From Rhodospirillaceae bacterium (GTDB lineage: Bacteria > Pseudomonadota > Alphaproteobacteria > Dongiales > Dongiaceae), in contig JADJQM010000002.1 of assembly GCA_016712715.1 (NCBI GenBank), positions 248,001 through 312,000 on the forward strand: 64,000 nt of DNA. The letters run 5' to 3'. The position numbers were made by a program, and so were the translations under genes. The notes under the pieces are model-generated. The model did no database searches, was not told where the DNA came from, and saw nothing but the letters and a program-made list of their open reading frames with translations. This document shows positions 26,365 through 35,767 of the stretch, one piece after another; the first letter of the stretch is position 1, and every line of letters starts with the position of its first letter.

Positions 26365-26943
26365 CTAGGCGGAATCACCGTCGCCGGCCCGCCGCGTCGC
26401 CAGGCCCTTCTGCAATTCCTGGACGACGCTCACCAGCCGCTCTATCTCGCGGGCGCGCAGCAGGTCGATCTTCTGGTGCAGCAGCTCGATCTCCAGCTCG
26501 GCCTTGAGGTTGACCTCATAATCGTTGCGCTGGGTCTGCCGGTCGATTTCCGCTTGCCGGTTCTGGCTCATGAGCAGGATGGGGGCGGTATAGGCCGCCT
26601 GGAACGACAGCATGAGGTTGAGGAGAATGAATGGATAGGGGTCCCAGGCACTGGTCCAGGCAAAGATGTTGAGGATCAGCCAGACCACCAGCAGCACCGA
26701 CTGGATGATGATGAAGCGCCACGACCCCACCACCCCGGCGATGCGGTCGGCGGTGCGCTGGCCCAATGTCGGCGATGGCACGTCGCGCGGCATCCGGTCC
26801 GCGCGCGCCTTCCTGAGATCGCGCAGCAGCGCCTGGTCTTCCAGCGACAGCGCCGTGATCTCGTCAAACAGCGCCGCGACGGTCCGCGCCTCGGCCGCGG
26901 CCTCGCGCACTGGATCGGTCAGCGTGTCGTCGGATTTCGCCAT
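26365..26943 (-). CDS. DUF1003 membrane protein
   Basis: A 192-residue protein with two membrane helices (FIIIQSVLLVVWLILNIFAW at about 76-95 and PFILLNLMLSFQAAYTAPILLMSQNRQ at about 103-129), the DUF1003 signature. The C-terminal 60 residues form a charged coiled coil (LKAELEIELLHQKIDLLRAREIERL). The N-terminus is acidic and helical. Function unknown; members are inner-membrane proteins. It is monocistronic with about 160 bp to the next gene. Confidence 0.85.
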   Translation of the reverse strand: MAKSDDTLTDPVREAAAEARTVAALFDEITALSLEDQALLRDLRKARADRMPRDVPSPTLGQRTADRIAGVVGSWRFIIIQSVLLVVWLILNIFAWTSAWDPYPFILLNLMLSFQAAYTAPILLMSQNRQAEIDRQTQRNDYEVNLKAELEIELLHQKIDLLRAREIERLVSVVQELQKGLATRRAGDGDSA

Positions 26944-27102
26944 GATCTTTCCCGTCCCCCTCGATAGCAGAATCCGTCGATCGCAGAATCGACCGTCCGG
27001 GCATTATCGCTGCAGAGTACGGTCGGGTGGGGGAAAATCTGGCGCGCGGAAATGCGCGACATGCCTACCAAGCAACGGTTCCCGGCCTTGATGGCGCGGG
27101 CC

Positions 27103-28017
27103 TCAGGCCTGAAACGCCGGATCCTTGGCGATTTCGCCCACCAGCCAGTCGCGGAAATGCTGCATCCGCGGCTCCTTCACGCGTTCCTCGAGGCAGGCCA
27201 GGTACCAGCTGGCGCCGTGGCGGGTCTCGATCGCCGGGAACGGCTTCACCAGGCGGCCGCTCTTCAGATCCGTCGCCACCATGAATTCCGGCACCACGGC
27301 CACACCCTGGCCCTCGACGGCGGCCTCGATGGCCAGCAGATAGGAATCGAATTTGGGCGCCGCCCGGCCTTTCAGGCTGGGGAGACCGGCTGCCTCCAGC
27401 CAATCATGCCAATCCTCGGCGGCGGTATAGACCTGCAGCATGGCGTGGTTGACGAGTTCGGCCGGTTGCCGCAGCCCGAGCCCCGCCTGCATCACGGAGG
27501 GCGCGCAGACCGCGACCAGCCTGGCGTCGAAGAGATGCGTGTAATGGATGCCGGGACCCTGGGGCTTCCTGGTGCAGATGAGGCCGAGATCGCCGGTGGT
27601 CGGGTCGAACTCCCAATCCAACTGGCTGGTCGAGAGGCGCACCAGGATATCGGGGTGGCTCGCCTGGAACTGGTGGAGGCGCGGCAGCAGCCAGCGCACC
27701 GCCACGGTCACATAGACCTGGACCACGAGATCGCCGGAGATGCGCACGCGGTCGACGAGGCCCACCCCCTGCGCCAGGCGGTCGAACCCGTCGCGCAGAT
27801 ATGGATAAAGCTGCGCCCCGGCCTCGGTCAGCTCCACCCGGCGGGCGGCACGCCGGAAGAGCGAGGTGCCGAGCCGCTCCTCCAGCCCCGCCACCTGGTG
27901 GCTGATGGCGGATTGGGTGAGGCTCAGCTCCTCGGCCGCGACCCGGAATGACAAATGCCGCGCCGCCGCCTCGAAGGCTTGCAGGGATTTCAAGGATGGA
28001 AGATTTCGTTTCGCCAT
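27103..28017 (-). CDS. LysR-family transcriptional regulator (GcvA-like)
   Basis: A 304-residue regulator. Residues 5-64 are the winged helix-turn-helix (LPSLKSLQAFEAAARHLSFRVAAEELSLTQSAISHQVAGLEERLG) with the GcvA-type SFRVAAEELSLTQSAISHQ pattern. Residues 92-295 form the substrate-binding-protein-like effector domain. It is transcribed divergently from the MttB-like gene at 28183, with two inverted repeats in the 165-bp gap, so it very likely controls the amine-demethylation genes and itself. The ligand may be a methylated amine, but the sequence does not reveal it. Confidence 0.9.
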   Translation of the reverse strand: MAKRNLPSLKSLQAFEAAARHLSFRVAAEELSLTQSAISHQVAGLEERLGTSLFRRAARRVELTEAGAQLYPYLRDGFDRLAQGVGLVDRVRISGDLVVQVYVTVAVRWLLPRLHQFQASHPDILVRLSTSQLDWEFDPTTGDLGLICTRKPQGPGIHYTHLFDARLVAVCAPSVMQAGLGLRQPAELVNHAMLQVYTAAEDWHDWLEAAGLPSLKGRAAPKFDSYLLAIEAAVEGQGVAVVPEFMVATDLKSGRLVKPFPAIETRHGASWYLACLEERVKEPRMQHFRDWLVGEIAKDPAFQA

Positions 28018-28029
28018 GAAGCTAGATTT

Positions 28030-28068
28030 ATCGCATTTTTGCAGTGCGATCCATGAAAATTATTCATG
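28030..28068. promoter_or_regulatory. Candidate LysR operator: two inverted repeats
   Basis: ATCGCA (28030-28035) and TGCGAT (28045-28050) form a perfect 6-bp repeat with a 9-bp spacer; CATGAA (28052-28057) and TTCATG (28063-28068) follow with a 5-bp spacer. Both lie next to the LysR start in the divergent gap, where LysR recognition and activation sites normally sit. Confidence 0.5.
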
Positions 28069-28182
28069 AACTGCTGAAGAAGGGTCGCTTGCCGGAAAGG
28101 GACCCCGGCGCGAATATCCGCGACATGCGGGCGGAGATCGCCCGATCAAGAATTTAGCCAGAGATTCAGCGGGAGAAAACCT

Positions 28183-29748
28183 ATGTCAGCGACAGTGCTC
28201 GATACCAGCGTGCGGCGCGGCGGCCGCGAGGCGCGGCGTGCGGCGCGCGCAGCGCCCTTGCCGGAAAATGACCGGCCGGTGCGCCCGGGTCTCGAAGGCG
28301 GGCGCTACAAGCCGCTCTCCGATGCCGATGTGCTGAAGATCCACAATGCGGCGTTGGATGTGCTGGAGCAGATCGGCATGGCCGATGCCATCCCCAGCGG
28401 CATCGAGGTCATGACCAAGGCCGGCGCGATCATGAACGATAACGGCCGCCTCACCTTTCCGCGCGCCCTGGTCGAGGAGACGCTGGCCAAGGCCGCGCGG
28501 CGCTTCCCGCTTTACGCCCAGGACCCCCGCTACGATCTCGAGCCCTGGGGCAAGAAGGTCTATTTCGGCACGGCGGGTGCGGCCGTCCATATGATCGATC
28601 CGATGACCGGCGATTACCGCGACACGACGACGCGCGATTGCTATGACATCTCGCGCGTGGTGGATACGCTGGATCACATCCATTTCTACCAGCGCTCGGT
28701 CGTCTGCCGCGAACTGCCCGATCCTTTCGAGATGGATTTCAACACCTGCTATGCCTCGGTTTCCGGCACCACCAAGCATGTGGGGTCGAGCTGGGTCGAC
28801 CCGAAGCATCTGGAAGCCAGTTTCGAGATGCTGCACATGATCGCAGGTGGCGAGGACAAGTGGCGCGAGCGGCCCTTCGTCAGCCAATCGAATTGCTTCG
28901 TCGTCCCGCCGCTGAAATTCGCGCAGGATGCCTGCAAATGCCTGGAGCTCGCGGTGCGCGGCGGCATGCCGGTGCTCCTCCTTTCGGCGGGGCAGGCGGG
29001 CGCCACGGCGCCGGCGGCCCTTGCCAGCGCCATCGTGCAGGAAGTGGCGGAATGCTTGGCCGGCCTTGTCTATGTGAACGCGATCAAGCCGGGGGCGCCG
29101 GCCATCTTCGGCACCTGGTGCTTCGTCTCGGATCTCAGGACCGGCGCCATGTCGGGCGGCTCGCCGGAACAGGCGCTGCTGTCGGCGGCCTCCGCGCAGA
29201 TGGCGCAGTTCTATGACCTCACCGGCGGCACCGCCTCGGGCATGACCGATTCGAAGACACCGGATGCGCAGGCGGGCTACGAGAAGGCCTATAACCACGC
29301 CCTGGTCGGCAATGCCGGCGCCAACATGATCTACGAATCAGCCGGCATGCATGCGAGCCTCTTGGGCTTCTGCCTGGAAAGCCTGCTCATCGACAACGAC
29401 ATCATCGGGGCGACACAACGCACCATCAAGGGCATCGATGTCTCGGATGAAAGCCTGTCGCTGGAGACCATCCGCAAGGTGTGTCTCGAAGGTCCTGGCC
29501 ATTACCTGGGGTCGGAGCAGACCTTGCAACTGATGCAGACCGAATATGTCTATCCGATGATCGGCGACCGTTCGAACCCCAAGGAATGGGTCGAGCAGGG
29601 CAGGCCCAATTCGGTCGACCGCGCCAGCAAGAAGCTGAAGCAGATCATGAACAATCACTTCCCGGCGCATATCCCGGAACATGTCGACGACGCCATCCGC
29701 GCGAAGTTTCCCGTGCGGCTGGACCGGGCGCATATGCGCAAGGGGTAG
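28183..29748 (+). CDS. Trimethylamine-methyltransferase (MttB) family protein, non-pyrrolysine
   Basis: A 521-residue TIM-barrel protein of the MttB superfamily, whose members demethylate quaternary amines such as glycine betaine, proline betaine or carnitine, transferring methyl to a corrinoid protein. Family features include LSDADVLKIHNAALDVLEQIG (about 45-65), VYFGTAGAAVHMIDPMTGDYRD, and the barrel segments GGMPVLLLSAGQAGATAPA and KTPDAQAGYEKAYNHALVGNAGANMIYESAGM. No in-frame UAG is present, so it lacks pyrrolysine. The start has GGGAG upstream. No corrinoid protein, corrinoid reductase or methyl-THF transferase lies nearby. Downstream are two FAD/GcvT enzymes. Confidence 0.85.
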   Translation: MSATVLDTSVRRGGREARRAARAAPLPENDRPVRPGLEGGRYKPLSDADVLKIHNAALDVLEQIGMADAIPSGIEVMTKAGAIMNDNGRLTFPRALVEETLAKAARRFPLYAQDPRYDLEPWGKKVYFGTAGAAVHMIDPMTGDYRDTTTRDCYDISRVVDTLDHIHFYQRSVVCRELPDPFEMDFNTCYASVSGTTKHVGSSWVDPKHLEASFEMLHMIAGGEDKWRERPFVSQSNCFVVPPLKFAQDACKCLELAVRGGMPVLLLSAGQAGATAPAALASAIVQEVAECLAGLVYVNAIKPGAPAIFGTWCFVSDLRTGAMSGGSPEQALLSAASAQMAQFYDLTGGTASGMTDSKTPDAQAGYEKAYNHALVGNAGANMIYESAGMHASLLGFCLESLLIDNDIIGATQRTIKGIDVSDESLSLETIRKVCLEGPGHYLGSEQTLQLMQTEYVYPMIGDRSNPKEWVEQGRPNSVDRASKKLKQIMNNHFPAHIPEHVDDAIRAKFPVRLDRAHMRKG

Positions 29749-29774
29749 TGGCTGGGTGAGGGCCTTCAGTTGCA

Positions 29775-29914
29775 CCCCCTCACCCTGACCCTCTCCCGCG
29801 AGGGGAGAGGGAATGTGTTTCACATGGCAGGAATTATACTGTCGGTCTAATGATTGGAGCCATCTTGGCACTGAGCCCCTCTCCCCTCGCGGGAGAGGCG
29901 TTGGGGTGAGGGGG
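29775..29914. repeat. REP-like inverted pair
   Basis: Left arm 29775-29811 (CCCCCTCACCCTGACCCTCT... with CCCGCGAGGGGAGAGGG) and right arm 29876-29914 (CCCCTCTCCCCTCGCGGGAG... ending GTTGGGGTGAGGGGG) are inverted copies about 64 bp apart. Each arm also folds on itself. It occupies the spacer between the MttB-like and first DMGDH-like genes and could attenuate or stabilise a shared transcript. Confidence 0.8.
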
Positions 29915-29949
29915 TGGTGCAGAAGTAACGGTAAGGTTGGGGGAACCAA

Positions 29950-32376
29950 ATGACTGAACATGCCCGTGTCGTCATCATCGGCGGCGGTGTCGTGGGGACA
30001 AGTGCGCTTTACCATCTCGCCAAACTCGGCTGGACCGATTGCCTGCTCATCGAGCGCGACGAGCTTTCCTCCGGCTCGACCTGGCATGCGGCGGGCAATG
30101 TGCCGACCTTCTCGGGCTCCTGGAACATCATGAAGATGCAGGCCTATTCCGCGAAGCTCTACCGGACGCTGGGGCAGGAAGTCGACTACCCGATGAACTA
30201 CCACGTCACCGGCTCGATCCGGTTGGCGCATACCAAGTCGCGCATGGAGGAATTCGCCCATGCCTGTGCCATGGCGAAGGCGCAGGGGCTGGATTACGCG
30301 ATGCTCACCCCCGCCGAGATCAAGGACAAGTATCCGATCATGGAGCTTGATGATCTGGTGGGTGGCTTGTGGGATGCCCATGACGGCGATATCGATCCCT
30401 CGCAGTTGACCCAGGCCCTCGCCAAGGGCGCCAAGGATATGGGCGCCAAGGTGCAGCGCTTCAACGCCGTGACGGCGATCAAACAATTGCCGAGCGGCGA
30501 ATGGGAGATCACCACCAAGAACGGCACGAAGATCACGGCGGAGAAGGTGATCAATGCCGCCGGCTACCGTGCTGGCGAAGTGGCGGCCATGGTCGGCCAG
30601 TATCTCCCCATCATCGCCATGCAGCACCAATACCTCATCACCGAGATGATTCCGGAACTGGCGGCCAGATCAGAGAAGCTGCCGCTGGTGCGCGATCCCG
30701 ACGTCTCCTATTACCTGCGCCAGGAGCGCGACGGGCTCATCCTCGGCCCCTATGAGTGGAACTGCAAAGCCGATTGGCATGACGGCATCCCCGAGGAGTT
30801 CGCCTTCCAGCTCTGGCCCGACGATCTCGACCGGCTGGAGAGCTATATCGAACAGGCGGTGGCGCGTGTGCCGGTGCTGGGCCAGGTCGGCGTGCAGAAG
30901 GTCATCAACGGCCCCATCCCCTATTCGCCGGACGGCAATCCCTATATCGGGCCGCAGCATGGCCTGACCAATTTCTACAATTGCAACACGTTCAGCTTCG
31001 GCATCTGCCAGGGCGGCGGTGCGGGCAAGACGATTGCCGAATATATCGTGCACGGCGAACCGGAATGGGACCTCTGGGGCCTCGATCATCGCCGCTACAC
31101 GGTGTTCGCCGACCAGAAATATGTGACCGACAAGGCGATCGAGCTTTATCAGAACGAATATGCGATCGGCTTCCCGAATGAAGAACGCCCCGCCGGAAGG
31201 CCGCGGTTGAAGACGCCCTTGTTCGAAAAACTGACCGCCAAGGGTGCGGTCATGGGTGCGCGCGGCGGCTGGGAACGCGCCGCCTATTTCCCGCGTAATC
31301 CGGAAGAGGCGAAGACAAAACTCTCCTTCCACCGCGCGGAGCAGGCCTGGTTCGAGCCGGTGCGTGGCGAGTGCGATGCCGTCACGAACCGCGTCGGCAT
31401 CATGGATCTCGGCGGCTTCTCGAAATTCATCGTGGAGGGGCCGGGCGCCGAGGCATGGCTGGATTATCTGGTCTGCGGCGCCTTGCCGAAATCCAACCGG
31501 GTGACGCTAGCCTATACGCTGACGCCCAAGGGCTCGATCCTCTCCGAATTCACCATGACGCGTCTCGCCGCCGACAAATTCTACCTGATGTCGGCGGGCT
31601 CGGGCCTGTGGCATGACATGGATTGGCTGACGCAGCATCTGCCCAATGATGGCTCGGTGAAGCTGACCGAGATGAGCCAATCGGCGTCGTCGCTGGTGCT
31701 GGCGGGGCCGCGCTCGCGCGATCTCCTGAAGAAGATCACGGAGGCCGATCTCTCCAACAACGCCTTCCCCTGGCCGAGCTGCCAGGTGATCGAAGTGGCC
31801 GGCCGCAAGGTGACGGCTTTGCGCGTCAACTATGTCGGTGAACTCGGCTGGGAACTCCATGTGCCGATGGGTGACCTCGTCCATGTCTATGACGCGATCA
31901 CCGAGGCCGGCAAGGAATTCGGGATCAGTGATTTCGGCATGTATGCGATGGATTGCCTGCGGCTCGAAAAAGGCTACCGCTCCTGGAAGCAGGACATCAC
32001 CCATGAATACACGCCCTTTGACGCCGGGCTCGAGCGTTTCGTGAAGCTCGAGAAGGGCGATTTCATCGGCCGCGACGCGCTGCGTGCGCGCCATGCGGCG
32101 GGCGAGAAGGAACGCTTCGTGCCGCTCATCGTCGAGGGCAATACCGCCGATGCGCCGACCTGCTCGATCGTCTTCAAGGATGGCAAGAAGGTCGGCATCG
32201 TCGGTTCCGGCGGCTGGGGCTTCCGCATCGGCAAGAGCATCGCTCTTTCCTATGTGCGGCTGGACCTCGCGGAAGTCGGGACCAAGCTCGAGGTCGAGAT
32301 TCTGGGGACCCGCTTCCCCGCGGTCGTGGCCGAGGAGCCGATCTTCGATCCGAAGAACGAGCGGTTGAAGGCGTGA
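29950..32376 (+). CDS. Dimethylglycine-dehydrogenase-like FAD oxidoreductase with GcvT domain (paralogue 1)
   Basis: An 808-residue two-part enzyme. Residues 6-380 form a DAO-type FAD domain with VVIIGGGVVGTSALYHLAKLG at about 7-27 and STWHAAGN near 52, where the His is the position of covalent FAD attachment in DMGDH/sarcosine dehydrogenase. Residues 420-800 form the GcvT-like folate domain (VGELGWELHVPMGDLV, LEKGYRSWKQDITHEYTPFDAGLERFV). Such enzymes oxidise N-methyl groups and load the carbon on tetrahydrofolate. The start has GGGGG upstream. A paralogue follows at 32665. The exact substrate (dimethylglycine, sarcosine or other) cannot be read from the sequence. Confidence 0.9.
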   Translation: MTEHARVVIIGGGVVGTSALYHLAKLGWTDCLLIERDELSSGSTWHAAGNVPTFSGSWNIMKMQAYSAKLYRTLGQEVDYPMNYHVTGSIRLAHTKSRMEEFAHACAMAKAQGLDYAMLTPAEIKDKYPIMELDDLVGGLWDAHDGDIDPSQLTQALAKGAKDMGAKVQRFNAVTAIKQLPSGEWEITTKNGTKITAEKVINAAGYRAGEVAAMVGQYLPIIAMQHQYLITEMIPELAARSEKLPLVRDPDVSYYLRQERDGLILGPYEWNCKADWHDGIPEEFAFQLWPDDLDRLESYIEQAVARVPVLGQVGVQKVINGPIPYSPDGNPYIGPQHGLTNFYNCNTFSFGICQGGGAGKTIAEYIVHGEPEWDLWGLDHRRYTVFADQKYVTDKAIELYQNEYAIGFPNEERPAGRPRLKTPLFEKLTAKGAVMGARGGWERAAYFPRNPEEAKTKLSFHRAEQAWFEPVRGECDAVTNRVGIMDLGGFSKFIVEGPGAEAWLDYLVCGALPKSNRVTLAYTLTPKGSILSEFTMTRLAADKFYLMSAGSGLWHDMDWLTQHLPNDGSVKLTEMSQSASSLVLAGPRSRDLLKKITEADLSNNAFPWPSCQVIEVAGRKVTALRVNYVGELGWELHVPMGDLVHVYDAITEAGKEFGISDFGMYAMDCLRLEKGYRSWKQDITHEYTPFDAGLERFVKLEKGDFIGRDALRARHAAGEKERFVPLIVEGNTADAPTCSIVFKDGKKVGIVGSGGWGFRIGKSIALSYVRLDLAEVGTKLEVEILGTRFPAVVAEEPIFDPKNERLKA

Positions 32377-32400
32377 GATGGGCAAGAGTCTTCAGTCGCC

Positions 32401-32566
32401 CCCCCTCACCCTGACCCTCTCCCGCCCGCCGACGAATGTCGGCATTCGCCGACTGGGGGAGAGGGAATGAGATTCGCCGTGCAACAGCCTTTCTGTCGCT
32501 ACTGGATACTGCCACCTTCGCACCAAGCCCCTCTCCCCTCGCGGGAGAGGGGTTGGAGTGAGGGGG
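32401..32566. repeat. REP-like inverted pair interrupted by the 27-bp prophage repeat
   Basis: The left arm starts as CCCCCTCACCCTGACCCTCTCCCG and ends GGGGAGAGGG, but its loop is replaced by the 27-bp unit at 32425-32451 plus ACTGGG. The right arm (32528-32566) is intact. The spacer resembles that of the pair at 29775-29914 (GCCA.CTT..GCAC..AGCCCCTC). Confidence 0.8.
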
Positions 32567-32664
32567 TAACCGCTCGATACCCCTCATCGAAATCACCTAT
32601 TTGCCCGCTGCCCGCATCCTCGACATAATCCGCCCGCAACCCAACCAGACGAAGAACCATACCC

Positions 32665-35106
32665 ATGTCCCTGCCCACAGAAGCCCGCGTCGTCATCATC
32701 GGTGGCGGCATCCTAGGTTGTTCGATCGCCTATCATCTGGGCAAGCTCGGCTGGGGCAAGGATACGGTGCTGCTGGAGCGCAAGAAGCTCACTTCCGGCA
32801 CCACCTGGCATGCGGCGGGGCTGGTACGCGCCTCGCTCTATAGCGAGAGCCTGACCAAGCTCGCCAAGTACACGACCGAGCTTTACCAGACGCTGGAGAA
32901 GGAAACCGAGCAGGCGACCGGATTCGTGCAGCCGGGCTCGCTGTCGGTCGCAACGTCCGAGGCGCGTTGGGAGGAATTCCGCCGTGGTGCCGATATGCTG
33001 CAGAGCTTCGAGGTCGAATGCATCGAGCTCGACCGCGCCGGCGTCCAGGAAAAATGGCCACTGCTCAACACCGACGATGTCATCGGCGGCATCTTTTACC
33101 CGAAGGACGGCAAGTGCAACCCGGCCGACACCACCATGGCGCTGGCGCGCGGCGCCCGCATGCAGGGTGCCAAAATCTTCGAGGACACCAAGGTCGAGGA
33201 AGTGCTGGTCGAGAATGGCCGCGTCACCGGTGTCCGCACCCCGGACGGCATCATCAAGGCGCAATATGTGGTGTGCGCCGCCGGCATGTGGTCGCGCGAG
33301 ATCGGGCAGAAGCTTGGCGTCAACATCCCGCTCCATGCCTGCGAACATTTCTACATCGTGACCGAGCCGATGGAGGGCATGACACCGGACCTCCCCGTCA
33401 TGCGCGACATGGATGCCTGCGCCTATTACAAGGAAGATGCGGGCAAGCTGCTGCTGGGCGCCTTTGAGCCCAAGGCCAAGCCATGGGGCATGAACGGCAT
33501 CCGCGAAGACTTTGCCTTCGACGAATTGCCGGAGGATTTTGATCATTTCGCGCCGATCCTGGAAGGCGCCATGCACCGGGTGCCGAGCCTGCAGAAGGTC
33601 GGCATCCGCAAGTTCTTCAACGGGCCGGAAAGCTTCACGGCCGACCAGCGCTACATCCTGGGGCCGGCGCCGGAATTGAAGAACTTCTTCGTCGCGGCCG
33701 GTTTCAATTCGATCGGCATCCAATCGGGCGGTGGCGCCGGCATGGCGCTGGCCCATTGGATCGTCGAGGGCGAGGCGCCGCTCGATCTTTGGGACGTCGA
33801 CATCCGCCGCCTGCAGCCGCATATGAGCCGGAAGAGCTTCCTGGTCCCGCGCGTCTCGGAAGCGCTGGGGCTTCTCTATGCGATGCATTGGCCGTACCGC
33901 CAGTTCGAAAGCTCGCGCAACATCCGCCAGACGGCTTTCTATGAAGACTGGAAGTCGCTCGGCGCCTGCTTCGGTGAAGTGGCCGGCTGGGAACGGCCCA
34001 ACTGGTATGCGCCCAAGGGTGTGAAGCCCGAATATGAATACTCCTACGGCCGCCAGAACTGGTTCCCCTATGCCGCAGCCGATGTGAAGGCGACGCGCGA
34101 GGGTGTCGCCCTCTACGATCTCTCGACCTTCGCCAAATTCCTGGTGGTGGGGAAACATGCCGAGACGCTGCTGCAGCGCGTCTCCTGCGCCGATATCGCT
34201 CAGCCGGGCAAGGCCGTCTACACGCAATGGCTCAACGAGAAGGGCGGCATCGAAGCCGACCTCACCATCTTCCGCATCACCGACACGAAGTTCATGGTGG
34301 TGACGGCGGCGGCGACCTCGACCCGCGACTGGCACTATCTGAAGGACCGTCTCCAGGCTGGTGAGGATGTCGAGCTGGTCGACATGACGACGTCTTACGC
34401 AACGCTGGGCGTCATGGGGCCGAAGAGCCGCGAGCTGCTGTCACGCCTGACAGACGCCGACCTCACCAATGCGGGCTTCCCCTTTGGTGCCACCAAGCAT
34501 ATCGAAATCGGTAATGCCAAGGTGCGGGCGACGCGCATCTCCTATGTCGGCGAGCTGGGCTGGGAGCTTTACATCCCCACCGAGTTTGCGCGCGGCGTGT
34601 TGCACGCCGTGCTCGAAGCCGGTGCCGATCTCGGCGTGCGGCCTGCGGGCATGCATGCGATGGATGCCTGCCGCATCGAGAAGGCCTATCGCCATTGGGG
34701 CCACGATATCGGCATCAAGGACACCATCCTGGAAGCGGGCCTCGGCTTCACCTGTGCCTTCGACAAGAAGGGCGGCTTCATCGGCCGCGATGCCGTGCTG
34801 CGCCAGAAGGAAGGCAAGCTCGGCCGTCGCATGGTGCAGTTCAAGATGCAGGACCCGGCCCTGCTGCTCTATCACAACGAGCCGATCTACCGGAACGGCG
34901 CGCTGGTGGGCCTCGTCACCTCGGCCAATTACGGGCACCATCTGGGTGGCGCCATCGGCATGGGCTATGTCCATAACAAGGACGGTGTCGATGCGGCGTT
35001 CATCACTGAGGGCAAGTTCGAGATCGGCGTGGCGCTCAAGCGCTATCCGGCTACGGCCAGCCTCACACCGATGTACGACCCGAAATCGGCGCGGATGCGG
35101 GTTTAG
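32665..35106 (+). CDS. Dimethylglycine-dehydrogenase-like FAD oxidoreductase with GcvT domain (paralogue 2)
   Basis: An 813-residue homologue of the previous enzyme. The FAD motif is VVIIGGGILGCSIAYHLGKLG (about 10-30) and the flavinylation-type His lies in GTTWHAAGLV (about 50). The GcvT domain has YVGELGWELYIPTEFARGVL and AYRHWGHDIGIKDTILEAGLGF. It belongs to a different subgroup from paralogue 1 (for example VRASLYSESLTKLAKYTTELY after the His, versus VPTFSGSWNIMKMQAYS), implying a different substrate or successive demethylation steps. Start ATG at 32665 with a modest GAAGAA site. It ends 16 bp before convergent hdaA. Confidence 0.9.
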   Translation: MSLPTEARVVIIGGGILGCSIAYHLGKLGWGKDTVLLERKKLTSGTTWHAAGLVRASLYSESLTKLAKYTTELYQTLEKETEQATGFVQPGSLSVATSEARWEEFRRGADMLQSFEVECIELDRAGVQEKWPLLNTDDVIGGIFYPKDGKCNPADTTMALARGARMQGAKIFEDTKVEEVLVENGRVTGVRTPDGIIKAQYVVCAAGMWSREIGQKLGVNIPLHACEHFYIVTEPMEGMTPDLPVMRDMDACAYYKEDAGKLLLGAFEPKAKPWGMNGIREDFAFDELPEDFDHFAPILEGAMHRVPSLQKVGIRKFFNGPESFTADQRYILGPAPELKNFFVAAGFNSIGIQSGGGAGMALAHWIVEGEAPLDLWDVDIRRLQPHMSRKSFLVPRVSEALGLLYAMHWPYRQFESSRNIRQTAFYEDWKSLGACFGEVAGWERPNWYAPKGVKPEYEYSYGRQNWFPYAAADVKATREGVALYDLSTFAKFLVVGKHAETLLQRVSCADIAQPGKAVYTQWLNEKGGIEADLTIFRITDTKFMVVTAAATSTRDWHYLKDRLQAGEDVELVDMTTSYATLGVMGPKSRELLSRLTDADLTNAGFPFGATKHIEIGNAKVRATRISYVGELGWELYIPTEFARGVLHAVLEAGADLGVRPAGMHAMDACRIEKAYRHWGHDIGIKDTILEAGLGFTCAFDKKGGFIGRDAVLRQKEGKLGRRMVQFKMQDPALLLYHNEPIYRNGALVGLVTSANYGHHLGGAIGMGYVHNKDGVDAAFITEGKFEIGVALKRYPATASLTPMYDPKSARMRV

Positions 35107-35122
35107 GTCGCGGCGCCGCGTT

Positions 35123-35767
35123 CTATCCCAATACCCGCTTCACCAGCGGAATCGTGATGGCCTTGCGCTCGGCCAATGCCGCGTGGTCCAGGCGGTCGGC
35201 CACGTCCGCGGCCGCGGCAAAGCTGCGTTCGATGTGGCGCAGCAGATAGTCGATGACGTCCGGCGCCACGTTGATCTGGCGGTCGGTGAAATGCTTCACC
35301 AGCACCGCCGCCAGCAGCGCGTCATCCGGCGGCGCCACCTCGACCGTGGGCAATGCCTTCAGGCGCGAGGCAAGGTCGGGAAGCCGCACATCCCAGCGCG
35401 CCGGTGCGTCGCGGCTCAGGACCAGCAGCGCGCCGCCATCATTCTTCACGCGGTTGAGGAGGTGGAAGAAAGCGGTCTCGTCCAGCGCCGGTTCGTCGAG
35501 AATGAGAATGGGCGGTGTGGGGAGATCGGGCAGCGTCGTCGGCGCATCCAGAAACAGCGCGGCGGCGCCCACCTTCTCCTGCCACACATGGCCGAGATGC
35601 GTCTTGCCGCAACCGGCCGGTCCATGGACGCTCAGCGCCGGTCCCGGCCAGTTCGGCCAGGAATCGATCAGCGCAAGGGCCGCCTCGTTGCTGGCTGCGG
35701 TCACGAAATCGGCCGCCCCCATGGCGGGCGGCGCCTTGAGGTCGAAAGGCAATTGGCGATTGGTCAT
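35123..35767 (-). CDS. hdaA: DnaA regulatory inactivator HdaA
   Basis: A 214-residue DnaA-related AAA+ protein lacking the DNA-binding domain. It starts with the clamp-binding motif region RQLPFDL (residues 4-10), followed by Walker A GPAGCGKTHLG (about 49-59), a degenerate Walker B ILILDEPA and a sensor segment SRDAPARW. In alphaproteobacteria HdaA works with the sliding clamp to promote hydrolysis of DnaA-ATP and limit re-initiation. Its ATG overlaps the upstream permease stop by four bases, the conserved perM-hdaA arrangement of the class. Confidence 0.93.
   Translation of the reverse strand: MTNRQLPFDLKAPPAMGAADFVTAASNEAALALIDSWPNWPGPALSVHGPAGCGKTHLGHVWQEKVGAAALFLDAPTTLPDLPTPPILILDEPALDETAFFHLLNRVKNDGGALLVLSRDAPARWDVRLPDLASRLKALPTVEVAPPDDALLAAVLVKHFTDRQINVAPDVIDYLLRHIERSFAAAADVADRLDHAALAERKAITIPLVKRVLG

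Noticed and set aside
28183..29748. Pyrrolysine-containing MttB
   Set aside because: The full-length frame contains no in-frame UAG, so it belongs to the non-pyrrolysine branch.
32713..34335. A 540-codon leftward frame antisense to the second DMGDH-like gene
   Set aside because: Shadow of a clear FAD/GcvT enzyme; no start signals or recognisable domains.
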